Shown here: positions 20,313-32,745 of the stretch, one piece after another
Position numbering within the stretch: the first letter of the stretch is position 1
Layout: each line of letters starts with the position of its first letter
NCBI GenBank assembly: GCA_023376005.1
Contig: CM042151.1
Coordinates: 76,648,512-76,712,511, forward strand
DNA: 64,000 nucleotides
From: Doryteuthis pealeii
Lineage: Eukaryota > Mollusca > Cephalopoda > Myopsida > Loliginidae
Direction: 5' to 3'
Program-made: the position numbers and the translations under genes
The notes under the pieces: model-generated
What the model saw: only the letters and a program-made list of their open reading frames with translations
Told to the model about the DNA's origin: nothing
Databases searched by the model: none

Positions 20313-21421
20313 CCAGTGTGTGTTCGCATGTGTGATTTCAAATGGGATCTCTGTGAAAATGCCGATCCACAGACTTCACAAGAAAATGGTTTCTCTCCAG
20401 TGTGTGTTTGCATGTGTGATTTCAATCCGGATTTCCGTGAAAATGCCAATCCACAGACTTCACAAGAAAATGGTTTCTCTCCAGTGTGTGTATTTGTGTG
20501 TCTTTTTAACTGGGAACTACAAGAAAATGCAGATCCACAGAATTCACATGAAAATGGTTTCTCTCCACTGTGTATTCGCATGTGTCTTCTTAAATTGAAA
20601 ATGGTTGAAAATGCGGATCCACAGACTTCACAAGAATAACGTTTCTCTCCAGTGTGTGCTGGCATGTGTGATCTCAAACTGGATCTCTCTGAAAATGCCG
20701 ATCCACATACTTTACAAGAAAATGGTTTCTCACCAGTGTGTGTTCGCATGTGTGATTTCAAACTTGATCCCAGTGAAAATGCTGATCCACAGACTTGACA
20801 AGAAAATGGTTTCTCCCCAGTGTGTGTTCGCATGTGTAATTTCAAAGTAGAATTCAGTGAAAATGTAGATCCACAGACTTCACAAGAAAAGGGTTTCCCT
20901 CCAGTGTGTTTTTGCATGTGTAATTTCAAACCCCACCTCTGTGAAAATGCCGATCCACAGACTTTACAGGAAAATGGTTTCTCTCCAGTGTGTGTTCGCA
21001 TGTGTGATTTCATATCACAAGGCCGTGAAAATGCTGATCCACAGATTTCACAAGAAAATGGTTTCTCACCAATGTGTGTTCGCATGTGTGATTTCAAATC
21101 ACAACTCCGTGAAAATGCTAATCCACAGACTTCACAAGAAAATGGTTTCTCTCCAGTGTGTGTTCGCATGTGTGATTTCAAACTGCAACTCTGTGAAAAT
21201 GCTGCTCCACATACTTGACAAGAAAATGGTTTCTCTCCAGTATGTGTTCGCATGTGGCGTTTCAATTGAGAACTGAATGAAAATGCTGATCCACAGACTT
21301 CACAAGAAAATGATTTCTCTCTAGTGTGTGTTTTCATATGAGCTTTCAAACTTGAACTCACTGGAAATCTGGATTCACAAATTTTACATGAAAATGTTTC
21401 CACTTCTGAACGTGTTTCCAT
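20309..21421 (-). CDS. C2H2 zinc-finger protein, 13 fingers, truncated by LINE insertion
   Basis: A 370-residue ORF starting [16 protein letters not shown]. The start is shared with the gene at 4767. It has thirteen tandem C2H2 fingers; all but the degenerate-linker first one have the C-x2-C-x12-H-x3-H spacing and TGEKPFSC linkers. Helices differ ([56 protein letters not shown]), suggesting binding to a long composite DNA site. No KRAB, SCAN or BTB domain. The ORF runs off at HTG where the truncated LINE begins, so the last fingers are lost to 18866-19101 and 14428-14546. A shortened 13-finger nuclear protein is still possible. Confidence 0.85.
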   Translation of the reverse strand: METRSEVETFSCKICESRFPVSSSLKAHMKTHTREKSFSCEVCGSAFSFSSQLKRHMRTHTGEKPFSCQVCGAAFSQSCSLKSHMRTHTGEKPFSCEVCGLAFSRSCDLKSHMRTHIGEKPFSCEICGSAFSRPCDMKSHMRTHTGEKPFSCKVCGSAFSQRWGLKLHMQKHTGGKPFSCEVCGSTFSLNSTLKLHMRTHTGEKPFSCQVCGSAFSLGSSLKSHMRTHTGEKPFSCKVCGSAFSERSSLRSHMPAHTGEKRYSCEVCGSAFSTIFNLRRHMRIHSGEKPFSCEFCGSAFSCSSQLKRHTNTHTGEKPFSCEVCGLAFSRKSGLKSHMQTHTGEKPFSCEVCGSAFSQRSHLKSHMRTHTG

Positions 21422-21860
21422 ATCTGTTCTCTGTGAAAATGTTGCCGTGTGGTGAAAAGTTGTGTTTTACAAGAGTGTATTTTTCCACTTGTTCTTTGAA
21501 ATGTGAATTAAGGAAAATGTTCATATACTGAATTCCAAACTCTGTTAATTTGCAGATCTACACATTAACCAGAATATTCTTTTTTCCTTTAGCATATGTT
21601 TGAATGTGTCTTTTTATATTTCCAGACTATGTGATAATGCTGGTCCGCAAATTGAGAACATTTATTCTTTTTTAAATTTTTGCTGATCTCCACAATGGAA
21701 AAAACCTGATTCACTGGAGTATCTTATTGCACTTGTTCTTTGAAATACTGATCAAGAGAAAACATTCAAATAATAAATTTAAAAAAAGAATTGTCCTGTG
21801 AGTTTTCAATATGTAGATCCACACATATCAGAATATATTTTTTCTTTAGGTGTTTAAATG
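21422..21860 (-). pseudogene. Decayed zinc-finger relics upstream of the minus ZNF
   Basis: Mirror of 4290-4766: worn finger fragments with 'cacttgttctttgaaat' repeats in the complement, each out of frame. They support a longer ancestral array. Confidence 0.5.
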
Positions 21861-22990
21861 TGTCTTTTTACATTCAAAACTATTCTTCCCAATGTAGTTG
21901 ATATCTGTGAATGAATAAGAATTAACATATTATTTTTAAAAAAAAGGATGAAATTCAAGATTTTTTTTGGAATTACAATATTACAATCAGTTCATATTTC
22001 AATTAACTTAACAGGAACATCAGCATAAAGAAAATTGTTATTCAACAATTCATAATGATGAAGTAAATTTAATTAGAAAAAATACTGTATTTATATTAAA
22101 TTCTATTAAGAATTTAATATAAATACAGTATTTTTTCTAATTTTGACAAAGATTTATTAGAATTAAAAGGACAATCCATTCATAAAAATATGAGAAATTT
22201 TTTTCCGCTCTAACATTTAGCAAACAAAACAAGTGTAGTTGTTGCAAATTTTTTTAATCTTACCAAAACATCTGAAAAGTTACTTTTTTATGTAGAACAA
22301 AAATGATAGGAATAGATCATTAATAATATTTTGATTTTAAATAGCTAAGTAAATCATATTGAAATTAATAATAATAATGATGATTCCATGAAATTATTCA
22401 CGTGTTATAATAAATAATAAATTTATATATTGCAATAAAAATTATTTAAAGCAGAACTAATAATTTAAAGCAAAATGATTTTATTAAATTTATCAAGGTA
22501 AAAGAATTTTATTAAAAAATTTTCATTGTTTATTAAAGTTTGTGGGATGCCAGTTCTGTTACATTCTGGTTATGAAAAATGATCAATGAAATGAAAAGGA
22601 AACAGTTTTGAATTAGGTCAATAAAATGAGAGAGATTAATTAATAATAATAATTGTAATAACTTATATTTTGCTTTAAAAAATCAATTTTATTGAAATTT
22701 AATTGTTTATTCATGTGTTTGATGGATTTCATTCAGAGAACATTTAATTTATTGTTTCTGGTGTAGTTTAATATGGCTGTTTAGAAAATGTCTTTTAAGA
22801 AACATTAACATTTGAAAGGTAGTGAAATTTGGGGCTCAATTTACAACTAGGTGCCAAACAGGACCATAACTTAGTGATTGTCTTTATGACACTTGATGTT
22901 CAATTTGCATTCATTTTATTAGATTAATTGAACTTTTTCAACTGGAGTCTATTCAATTAAAAACTGTAATCCCTTTCATTCAGCAAACTG
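21860..22990. other. Non-coding upstream region of the minus ZNF
   Basis: AT-rich and mirrored at 3100-4290. A short local palindrome lies at 22078-22145 (two copies of 'aatactgtatttatatt' facing each other), not mirrored as a palindrome in the left arm. No gene. Confidence 0.55.
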
Positions 22991-24300
22991 CTCTCAGTAT
23001 AACTGCATTCCGCTGGCATTCATTGTTCTTTCTCTAAAAGACAGAAGTCTGGTGAATTTCAACTCTTTCCCAGTCACTTGCTCGCTCCTGTTGTACATCA
23101 CTGCCCTCGTCAACAAGACTCGAATGCAACTGTGCCGTGTGTTAAGGCAGGCCTTACATAATGACACTAACATCCCACATCCAGGTCAATCACACAGTCT
23201 AGTGATTTACATGCATGCTAACGAGGTATTCTGATGTCAAGCCAAAACTCACGATCAGGACAATCTGAGTTCAATCTCCCCAATCACTCGTCACACTACA
23301 CCCTGATCTCATTTTACATGCCAGATATAGTTGTATATGCTTTGAAACACTACATGAGCTGTACTGATCCTGTATGCCCAACAACAATACCCCCAATGCT
23401 TTTATCACCTTTGTCCATGGATATGGAGACCACTCCAACACCGGATCCTGCACGGGACGCTCCTCCAATTGTCACAATGTCCACTCTTGCTTTCCTTCAA
23501 GATTGGCACTGATCAGCATCCCCAATTGTCTGCGAGCAAACCGTATCAATTAGTGCCAAACACTCTGCATCCCATCAACATCTTCTGTTGTCTGTTGGGC
23601 AACTTGATAATCCCTTCCTGTTGCCATTGGTAACAAGGCGGATGAAATGATGGACTATTTGTCAGAATGGTCCAACTTCCATCTCTGACTTTGAAGGAAA
23701 ACATAAAATAGGAAGGACTCTTTTCAGAGCTATCTATTTTTAAGCACAGTATACAAATTGTTGTTCACTGCTGGCAAAAAAAAAAAATTTTTTTAAATAG
23801 TATTTTGTAGCTGAAAACTTGCTCTATCCAACAGTGTTATTGAATCCCCTGTCTCTGTTGTAGTTCAGAAATAAATAAAAGGAATTACTTTTAGTGCATC
23901 TCTCATATTTTTATGAAACACACAAACAAGTTGGATAAACAAAAAAAATTAAAAAGGTAATTCAAATGATTTGTTTAAGAGAAAATATAAAACTCCCTCG
24001 CTTTGATTAGGTGCACCTACCCATTTTCAGCAATTATTTTCTTAAAAAGAAACAAACTGTTAAATTTCCTGATAAATATGGCTACCTTTCCAATTAATTT
24101 TTTTCTCAATTTACATGTTGTCAATGTCAAGCCACAATTCACAATCAGGAGGATGTGAGTTCAATCTCCCCAATCGCCATTAACTACCCCCAGATCTCAT
24201 TTTACACACCAGACAGTTGTGTATGCTTTGAACCACCACAAGCGTGATTTCTCTCGCCACATGAACTGGACCCTGAATTTATGTTAATCTTTAAACAAAT
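22990..24300. repeat. Insertion of unclassified moderately GC-rich repeat DNA
   Basis: This block has no counterpart in the left arm between 3090 and 3170. Within it 23232-23368 and 24125-24265 are diverged direct copies (shared 'gagttcaatctcccc', 'atctcattttac'). The overlapping short ORFs (23052-23512) are not recognisable. Nature unknown, possibly a SINE pair or a decayed retroelement. Confidence 0.45.
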
Positions 24301-24548
24301 ATGTCTAAAGTGAAACTAAATTAATTAAATTCAGATGTGATACAAAGGTTTTGACAAAGAAAATAAATCTTTGTTTTTTCAATAATCTTACAATTTAAAA
24401 ATCTTTCAAAATTTCTTGTTCGGCTTAAAGTTTGTCTTGAATCTATTTGATGAAATTATTTTCCATGATAAAATTTTAAAAAAAAAAGAAAAAAAGATTT
24501 AACAGAAATTTAATTGGCTAAGATTTCGATGGGTGACTTTGTTTATGT

Positions 24549-25594
24549 TAGGGTTACCCAAAAATCGGCTGCTAGCATCAGATTTTTTTTTTAAAATGAA
24601 CTAAAATTAATAAGATATTTATTTAAAGTCAAACTTTTGTCTAATTCAATGTCAACATAGATGCCTGCCACCGGGAACGCCACATTTACATGTTGGTGAG
24701 GAAGAAGACTGGCACTGATGCCTTGTACCCTAGTTTGTTTTACACACAGTCCTGGGACCAGTGCCTATATTTGTTGCATCAGTAGCACCATGTTTCACAC
24801 TTTTGGCAGTCCTTTGCAAAGTGACCTTTATTGTTGCACCTGTAACAGGTCACATTGGTGCTGGGGCTGCCCCTGGCACTACTATGAGGTGAGCGTGTGG
24901 CTGCAACTACATCCTGGATTTGGTCCCTAGTTATCATCAGCACTCTTGCTTTTGCAATCAAATATCCCATGGTCAGGGTCCCAATATTTGACACTTGTTT
25001 CAGTCCAATTGAGACAGTGTCAGGGAACCCCCTGATGAAAATCAGTTTTGTGAGCCTTACCAGCCCATCTCCCTTGAACATGGCCAATCCAACCAACTGC
25101 CTGATTTTGTTGGCATAGACATCTATACGTTCACCAGCCTACCTGACCATGGTCAGTTTCCTGTTTTTTTCTTTTATAAGATAATAGCCAATTAAATAAT
25201 TATCAAAATGAGTAAAAAAGAAATCTCCCCAAAATTATCAATTTTTTTTTTTAATTTTATTTTCCGATTTTCGGTACTTATTTTCTCATAGAAAAGCCCC
25301 CGTAATTTTTTTCTATTCATAACTTCTCTCTTTTATCTCTTTATTTATACTATAATTAGTACAGAAAATGAGCAACTTGCAAAAATATTAGTTACGCGGC
25401 CAAAATGTGACCTGAAAAAAATCAGAAAGTTTTGAAATAAAATAAATAATGCATTATAAAGTTCATTCATTGATGAATCAACAAAATTTCATTAAAATCT
25501 GATAATTCCCTGATTTTTGGTAAATTATTTTCGGGGGGCGGGCTAAATTCATTTAGTCAAAAACGGATTTTACGTCAATTTTGGGTATACCTAG
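24549..25594. mobile_element. hAT-like palindromic MITE, copy B, carrying a Gag fragment
   Basis: Ends read tagggttaccc (left) and, inward from the right, taggtataccc. Flanked by a perfect 8-bp duplication gtttatgt (24541-24548, 25595-25602). The unoccupied site is present once at 975-982 in the other arm of IR1. The left half is MITE sequence to about 24660, then a Gypsy-type gag fragment replaces the usual core to about 25165, then the MITE right half. Confidence 0.85.
24735..25165 (-). pseudogene. Ty3/Gypsy-type Gag fragment with CCHC knuckle
   Basis: Minus reading: ERIDVYANKIRQLVGLAMFKGDG, LTKLIFIRGFPDTVSIGL, then a zinc knuckle CYRCNNKGHFAKDC (C-x2-C-x4-H-x4-C) and a second decayed knuckle after a stop. 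This is the C-terminal capsid/nucleocapsid part of a Gypsy-family LTR retrotransposon. Neither LTR nor pol is attached, and both flanks are MITE sequence. It is a captured or inserted relic. Confidence 0.75.
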
Positions 25595-25939
25595 TTTATG
25601 TCATCCCACTAATTAACACGGAAAGCACCGAAAATAATATATCAATAAAATGTTGAAATGAATTACATTTTTATAATAATTGAATCAGTTTTCAAAATAT
25701 TTTTGGGCTGACTTCTGATTTAGGTCGGAAAATTAAAACAAAAGTTTTTTGGTGGTACCCAATGACAGTTTAACTACAGTCTATGAATTAACATTTTGCA
25801 AATTGGGTTACGGTTTTAGGGATTAAGGTTGTTTTTAATTACGTATTGCTTAAAAAAACAAAACAACAACAACAAAAAATTACTATACATTTAATTAACC
25901 ATTGAAATTAATTATTGAATCTTTTATTGAGAGAGTTAT

Positions 25940-26194
25940 TGGTAATCCTTAACTTGTTCCTCGTAAATTCCTACCATAAAATAAACTGAACCATCATTTT
26001 ATGTCCGTGTTTTTGCAATAAATGTTTTATTTTTCTTGCACCCGTAATTTTACAATACTGAATATATTTTCTTTATTTAAAACATTTATTGCAAACATAT
26101 TTAAAGCATTTATTGCAAAAACACGGACATAAAATGAGGGTTCAGTTTATTTTATAGTAGGAATTTACGAGGAACAAGTTAAGAATTAACCAGT
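25940..26194. repeat. Palindromic element R, copy 1
   Basis: Near-perfect inverted halves of about 110 bp: 'cttgttcctcgtaaattcc' against its complement at 26160-26180, with 'tttttgcaataaatg' blocks between. Internally rearranged at the centre. A second copy is at 61862-62130. Confidence 0.75.
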
Positions 26195-26278
26195 TATTTG
26201 TGTTAGTATTGCAATGTATAATTTCAATTAACCGTAGTTTAAAAAAATATTTTTCAACATTCAATGTATAGTAATTTG

Positions 26279-26848
26279 TAGAGATAACCAAATATGTCAG
26301 CTGCTTTTTAAAAACTAATTAAAATTAAATCTATTATTTAAGGTCAAACTTTTGTCTAAAATGATAAGTAGTAACATAATGACCATCATTAACAAAAAGA
26401 AAAATATCATTACATATGCAGTTTATTTTTAATAGATTTAAAACAATTTGTTTTGGTCAATTTCAACACGATCTGCTATTCTGTCTATTTTTCAATGGTT
26501 TTAGGTGCTTGTTTACAATGTTAAAATAACATTTGGGATGGGAAAAAAATTACCAAAAATCAGGTAATTATCCAATTTTAATGAAATTTTCAGTAAAACG
26601 GAAAGACCAACTTGAAAAAAAAAAGTTACGCCCCCAACATAAGTGGGATCAAAAATAAGTGACCTGAAAAAATTAGAAAGTTTTGAAATAAAATAAGTAA
26701 TGCACTATAAAGATCATTCATTGATACATAAACACTGAAAATTTCATTAAAATCCGATAATTTCCTGATTTTTGGTAAATTATTTTCTCTAAGGGGGGGA
26801 TAGTCATTTTGTCAAAAATGCAATTTAGTCTCATTTTGGGTATCCCTA
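26279..26848. mobile_element. hAT-like palindromic MITE, copy C
   Basis: Starts tagagataacc and ends with the complement of tagggataccc. Flanks gtaatttg and gtattttt are a decayed 8-bp duplication; the uninterrupted sequence 'gtaatttt' is visible in the related copy near 47287. Inserted in palindromic element Q. 570 bp. Confidence 0.65.
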
Positions 26849-27704
26849 GTATTTTTTTTTTGTGTTGTTTTTTTTTAAGCAATACGTAATTAAAAACAAC
26901 CTTAATTCCCTAAAACCGTAACCCAATTCGCAAAATGTTAATTCATAGACAGTAGTTAAACTGTCATTGGGTACCACCAAAAAACTTTCCGTTTTAATTT
27001 TCCGATCTAAGAAGATTTTTGTTGTTTCTTTTTTCTTTTTGTAAAGTAAGATAATATCTTGAATGTTATACTTACTCCTTTCCTTTTTCTTTCGTCTAAT
27101 TTCTGTTCTTTGCGTCTAGACAATGTTAAAGAAGACAGAGAAAAAAACGTAATATTTTCAACAGAACTAATCTTTTCTGGTCGAATGAATAAGTGTCGTT
27201 GATTTGCAATAAATACAGAAAAAATATCCTATGAGCGATAAATGAAGGGACATAATTCCGATTTTTTTTCTCGTTTATTTTGCAACATATTCACCCTTCT
27301 TAGATGAAAGATATCAAATACATTTTTATACAGTTGCTATATTCACGAAAAATAGAATTTTAATAAATTTATGATAAAATAAAAAGAGATTACTATTTGA
27401 TCTAAATGAAACAGAATAAAAGAATAAACATTTTACAAACTTACATAATTCTAAAAAAATAAACGTGTTTTTAAAGAAAGTTTCATATTCATTTTATGAA
27501 ATTAAATAATAAAGAAGAAAACGAATGTCGCAATTATTTATTTATTAGTCGAAAGGTATCAAATAAATTTCTTGAACAGTCGCCTATAATCACACACACA
27601 TAAAAAAAAAATTAGATCTTTTTATAAGAAATAGAATGAGTGAGCGTCACTACTAAGATGCTAGACTTCTGCATGGCCTTGGAGGGAAGTCAATAAAAAT
27701 AGTT

Positions 27705-29222
27705 TAGGCATTAGCAATAATTTCGTCTGCTAGGAGTTTTAAAAGCGAATTAAAAATAATTAAATCTATTATTTAAGGTCAAACTTTGTCTAAATCGATA
27801 AGTAGTAACATACTGACCATCATTAAAAAAGAAAAATATTATTACAATATGCAATTTATTTTTAATACATTTTATACATTAAAAATCGTCCGAATTTTGA
27901 CAAAAAGTTACGTTGAATTTATTTTTGATTTATCGTGTTCAATAATGGTTTTAAAATATTTTTAGAATACTTATAAACATTTCTTTTTAGAAATAAGTAA
28001 AGCGTTACTTTAAATACATATTTATTAAATATTACTGAAATTTTACTCACTCGTTTTAACTTTTAACCAAGTAAAATCCGTTTTTTGTATGTAAAAAAAA
28101 ATAAAAGATATATTAGTTTCGTTTGAAAATAAAATTTGCATATTCATTTCCCTTTCGTGTATGGTATTCCAGAACCGCTAAAAAAATTTCCCCGTACGGG
28201 AAAATGAGCACCCCTAAAAACTCAAAAAGTAAAGAACTTTTAAGATTTTTTTTTTATCTGATAGATTGGTGTGTAAACGATAATAATCCATTGAAGGAAA
28301 AAAAAAAAAAACAACGTTTTTTTTATTTTAGTAAAAAAAAAAAAAAAATTGTTAATTTAAAGATAAAAAGTGAGAAAACATCAATGTGAATTTGAATATT
28401 TTTAATTAAAAATGAATAATTGAATTAAAAATAGTAATAATGAAATGAACTTACCTTTATTAGATATTGAATTCTTTCGGTAAACTTACAGACAGAAAGA
28501 TTAACATTTTTCTTATCTAAGGGAGGTAATTCACATTTACGTATTCTCTGCTACCATAGATTTAATCTTCGAACATTATGTGATTATATTGAAAATCAAT
28601 TTAATTGTTTTAAAATATGCGAATCTTGATATTAGGTTTAAAATGTTATATTTTTAGTTTCTAGAAATAAATATCTATTTAATGCAAACCTTATTTTATA
28701 GTCCTAAAGAAAAACTTACCCCCCCCTTTTAAGCAGAAAAAATATCGATGTATAATTTTTGTTTAATAAGATAATAGCCAATTAAATAATTATGGAAATG
28801 AGTAAAAAAGAAATCTCCTGAAAAAAATATTTCAAAATTTTTTTTTTTTTACATTTTATTTTTCGATAATCGGTACTTATTTTCTCATAGAAGCGCAACC
28901 GTAAAAATGTTTGTTTAATTTCAATTCATAACTTCGGTCTTTTATCTCTTTATTTATATTGTAATTAGTATAACATATGACCAACTCGAAACAATTTTAC
29001 GCCCCCAGCATAAAGGGGGTCAAAATTAAGTGACCTGAAAAAAATGAGAAAGTTTTGAAATAAAATAAATAATGCATTATAAAGATCATTCTTTGATAAA
29101 TAAACACTGAAAATTTCATTAGAATCCGATAATTCCCTGATTTTTGGTAAATTATTTTCCGTAGGGGGGGGCTAAAGTCATTTTGTCAAAAACGCATTTT
29201 AGGCTCAATTTGCCAGTCCCTA
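27705..29222. mobile_element. hAT-like MITE, copy D (long, possibly composite)
   Basis: The left end resembles the family head ('cgtctgctaggagtttt'); the right end reads inward as tagggactggcaaattgag. It shares the internal blocks 'attatttaaggtcaaac' and 'ttccctgatttttggtaaa'. No clear 8-bp duplication was found, so the copy may be composite. The short plus ORF at 28123-28389 is low complexity and not considered real. Confidence 0.55.
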
Positions 29223-29422
29223 AATTGAATCAGAGAAAAAACTTTTTTGCATTAATTCAAAGAAAAATATTGTTTTTAAAACTATGAAGAAAGAAAACAT
29301 GCAAAAAGATGTTAGTTTTTAGGAAAATATTTTTTAACTTTTCAAATAACTTTTTCCGGGTGTTGAATTTTTTTTCTTTTTTTTTTTTAATTTTCAATAT
29401 AAAGAATAAACGTGTTTTTTAA

Positions 29423-30445
29423 TAGGGACTGGCAAAAAAAATCAGCTTCTACGAGTTTTAAAATCGAATTAAAAATAATTAAATCTATTATTTAAGGTCA
29501 AACTTTGTCTAAATCGATAAGTAGTAACATAATAATGACCATCATTAAAAAAAAGAAAAATATCATTACATATGCAGTTTATTTTTAATACATTTTAGGG
29601 ATTTGTTTTGGTCAATTTCGACGCGATCCGCCATTCTGTCTATTTTTCGATGATTTTAAGTGCTTGTTTACAATTTTACTGTAACATTCGCGATTGCAAA
29701 AAAAATTTACCAAAAATCAGGTAATTATCCGATTTTAATGAAATTTTCCAATTTGATTTATCAATTAATGAATTTTATAATGCATCAGTTATTTTATTTC
29801 AAAACTTTAATTTAGTATTTTTGCTATGAAAAAGTAATATATAAAATTCATTTAAAATGTGAAAATTCTGATGTTAAGTTTAAAATATTATATTTTTAGA
29901 TTCTAGAAAAAAATATCTATTTAATGCAAACCTTATTTTATTACATCAAAGTATACTTTTTAAAGAAAAACTCTATTGAAAATGTACCCACCCCCCTTTA
30001 AGCAGAAAAATATCGATGTATATTTTTTTTCTTTTATAAGATAATAGCCAATTAAATAATTATCGAAATGAAAAAGAAATCTCCAAAAAATTAATTATTT
30101 ATTATTTTTTTACATTTTATTTTTCGATTTTCGGTACTTATTTTCTCATAGAAAAGCCACCGTAAAAAATGTATTTTGTTTCCATTCATAACTTTGGTCT
30201 TTTATCTCTTTGTTTATACTGTAATTAGAACCAACTCAAAAAAATGTTACGCCCCCAACGTAAGGTGTGTGTGTGTGGGGGGGGGGGGGGAAATAAATGA
30301 CCTGAAAAAAATGAGAAAGTTTTGAAATAAAATAAATACTGCATTATAAAGACCATTCATTGATAAATAAGCACTGAAAATTTCATTAAAATCTGATAAT
30401 TCCCTGATTTTTGGTAAATTATTTTCCGTAGGGATGGAGGGGGCT
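29423..30445. mobile_element. hAT-like MITE, copy E, truncated at a mariner
   Basis: Starts tagggactggcaaa, the same terminus as the right end of copy D. It runs through the conserved body and is cut at about 30445, where mariner coding sequence begins. Its right end is not recovered beyond the mariner. Confidence 0.65.
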
Positions 30446-31434
30446 AACAATTCGATGACTTTTTTGTAGAACGATTTGTCTTTGGCCTCAAAATGCGCCT
30501 CAGTTTCCGATATCACTTCTTCATTAGAGCCAAATCTCTTTCCCTGAACATTTTTTTGAGGTCTGCAAACTACCAGTAGGGGCCAGATCCGGGGAATAGG
30601 GTGGGTGCGGAAGCATTTCGAAGTGCAATTCATATAGTTTTGCCATCGTTGTCATCGACTTGTGACACGGTGCATTGTCTTGGTGAAAGAGCACTTTTTT
30701 CTTCTTCTTCTTCATTTGTAGCCGTTTTTAGCGATTTCTTCCTTCAAATACACCAATAATGCTATATAATAATCACTATCGATGGTTCTTCCTTTCTCAA
30801 GGTAATTGATGGACAAAATACCTTGCGCATTCCAAAAATACGGAGGCCAAAACCTTGACTGCTGATGTTTGCGTCTTTGGTAGCTTTGACAGCTTTCACC
30901 TGCTGCTGTCCACTCAGCTGACTGCCGATTTATAACTCCGGGGTAGTGGGTCCATGTTTCATCCATTGTCACATATTTACGCAAAAACTCCTTTTTGTTG
31001 TGTTGAAACAGTTGCAAACAACGCCCTTAATCGTTGACGAGTTGTTGTTTTTAATCGACTGTGAGCAAACGCGGCACCCACTTTGAACACAGTTTTCTCA
31101 TTGACAAATGTTCCTGCAAAATGGTGAATACACAGCCTTCTGATATCTTCAACTCCTCTGTTATCTCAGACAACTTCAATTTACGATCGGCCAAAATGAG
31201 TTTGTGAAGTTTTCTGAGATAATTATCGAATTTGGGCGACTTGAGCGTTCAGCATCATTTGTGACTGCACGACCGCGTTTAAAATCAGCATTACACATTT
31301 TAACTGTTTTTTTTTTTTATCCGATGGAGCAGAGTCCGATTAACACTTATCAAGCCATTGCTTTGCTTGAACAGTATTTTTCCCATCAGAAAGTAATGCT
31401 TTATCAATACTCGAAATTCAGATTTTTTTTCCAT
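30446..31434 (-). pseudogene. Mariner-family transposase, decayed
   Basis: The minus frames read in order: N-terminal helix-turn-helix region (MEKKSEFRVLIKHYF, KQWLDKCYSD), RGRAVTNDAERSS, then KLSEITEELKISEG, FLRKYVTMDETW (first catalytic Asp), ESC...RRKHQQS, YFWNAQGILSINYLEKGRT, DSDYYIALL, VLFHQDNAPCHKS (second Asp) and PPYSPDLAP (third Asp region; the following FFLF block is lost). The start Met is at 31434. At least two frameshifts and a stop near 31040 inactivate it, and the C-terminus is cut at the boundary with MITE copy E. The order of motifs matches a D,D34D mariner. Confidence 0.85.
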
Positions 31435-31758
31435 TGTTTTGAAAATTTGCAACAGTAGCTTCACTTGAATAACTGTAATTTGTAAACTAATAATCCGATT
31501 GGGCTCAAATTTTTACACTTGCTGTTTGAAGGTTAGTACTTTCTAAAAAAAAATTATTAATGGGGACATCTCTCTCAGGCCCGAGACTTATTGAGTGATG
31601 TCTTATGACATCAGTAAGTAATCATAGTATTTATTACCTAAGCAGTATAAAAAAAGTCACACAAAATTTAAATATTATTCATACACTCAATAAGAAAATA
31701 TATAAATTAATTTTTATCATATGTCATTTATTGTTATTTTTTTAAATTCTCTCTCTTT

Positions 31759-31797
<39 letters not shown>

Positions 31798-32055
31798 ATA
31801 CCGCCTTTTAACTGTTTTTTTTTTTTTATCCGATGGAGCAGAGTCCGAATAACACTTGATACGTGAAATAGAAAACATTTTTGCCTCTTAATCAAGATTT
31901 CTATCTCCTTTTATTAATATTAGAAAATATTTATTACAAAATATTTATGAATGAAAATATGAAGTTGAATATAAGCATAATGATGTCCACAGGATTTAAA
32001 ATATTGTCCATTGACTCACCGAGAAAACATTTTTTGGTCAAGTAGAAAAAAAGAG
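31435..32055. other. Gene-free; poly-T run and small mariner-derived duplication
   Basis: A T homopolymer lies at about 31761-31795. At 31803-31853 a 50-bp piece repeats the mariner coding segment at 31300-31347 ('atccgatggagcagagtcc'), a local duplication or second fragment. Nothing else is seen. Confidence 0.6.
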
Positions 32056-32223
32056 GAACAGAGGCTAACAGTGAAACAGAGAGAGAGAGAGGGGGGTAGA
32101 TAGACAGGGACCAGCAGTGACATAGGGTAAGAGAAAGAATAGAGAGACAGTGAAAAAGAGAGACAGAGAGACAGAGTTAGGAGAAACGGACCAGTAGTGA
32201 AATAGAGAGGAGGAGAGAGAAGA

Positions 32224-32257
<34 letters not shown>

Positions 32258-32374
32258 TAGATAGACGGGGCCCAGCAGTGACATAGAGTGAGAGAAAATA
32301 GAGAGGCAGTGAAAAGAGACAGACAGACAGACAGAATTAGAGAAACGGTCAGCAGTGAAATAGAGAGAGAGAGA

Positions 32375-32409
<35 letters not shown>

Positions 32410-32520
32410 GGGGGTGGAATAGATAGACGGGACCAGCAGTGAGATAGGTAAGAGAAAGAATAGAGAGACAGTGAAAAGAGAGACAGAGAACAGAATTAGG
32501 AGAAACGGACCAGTAGTGAA

Positions 32521-32580
<60 letters not shown>

Positions 32581-32683
32581 TAGATAGACGGGCCCAGCAG
32601 TGAGATAGAGTAGAGAAAAATAGAGAGGCAGAAAAAGAGACAGACAGACAGACAGACAGAATTAGGAGAAACGGGCCAGCAGT

Positions 32684-32745
<62 letters not shown>
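32056..32745. repeat. GA-rich tandem array, four ~160-bp units
   Basis: Each unit contains 'agatagacggg(a/c)ccagcag', 'agagaaa(g)aatagagag', 'gacagacagacag' and 'ggagaaacgg', separated by (GA)n tracts. Units 1 and 3 share 'ggaccag' and 'aagaatagagagacagtg'; units 2 and 4 share 'ggcccag' and 'agaggcag'. This implies amplification as a dimer. All long ORFs here are low complexity. Confidence 0.85.

Larger units (their letters stand above)
25708..27018. repeat. Palindromic element Q, copy 1 (with nested insertions)
   Basis: Left end 'ggtcggaaaattaaaac' (about 25722) and right end with its complement (about 26995-27012) are inverted, as are the inner blocks 'ttgggttacggtttt...attacgtattgc'. Inside are a second palindrome (25940-26194) and MITE copy C (26279-26848). 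A cleaner copy without the MITE is at 46976-47453. Confidence 0.7.
11940..27640 (-). repeat. Right arm of the inverted duplication IR1, enlarged by insertions
   Basis: Inverted relative to 1-7800. The arm is about twice as long because it received a tandem satellite (12392-13755), two REL-LINE copies, a CR1/RTE-like LINE piece, a SINE, the MITE at 24549-25594 and the palindromic element at 25708-27018. Collinearity resumes after each insertion. Confidence 0.75.

Noticed and set aside
28123..28389. 88-aa lysine-rich plus ORF
   Set aside because: Low-complexity A-runs within a MITE; no motif.
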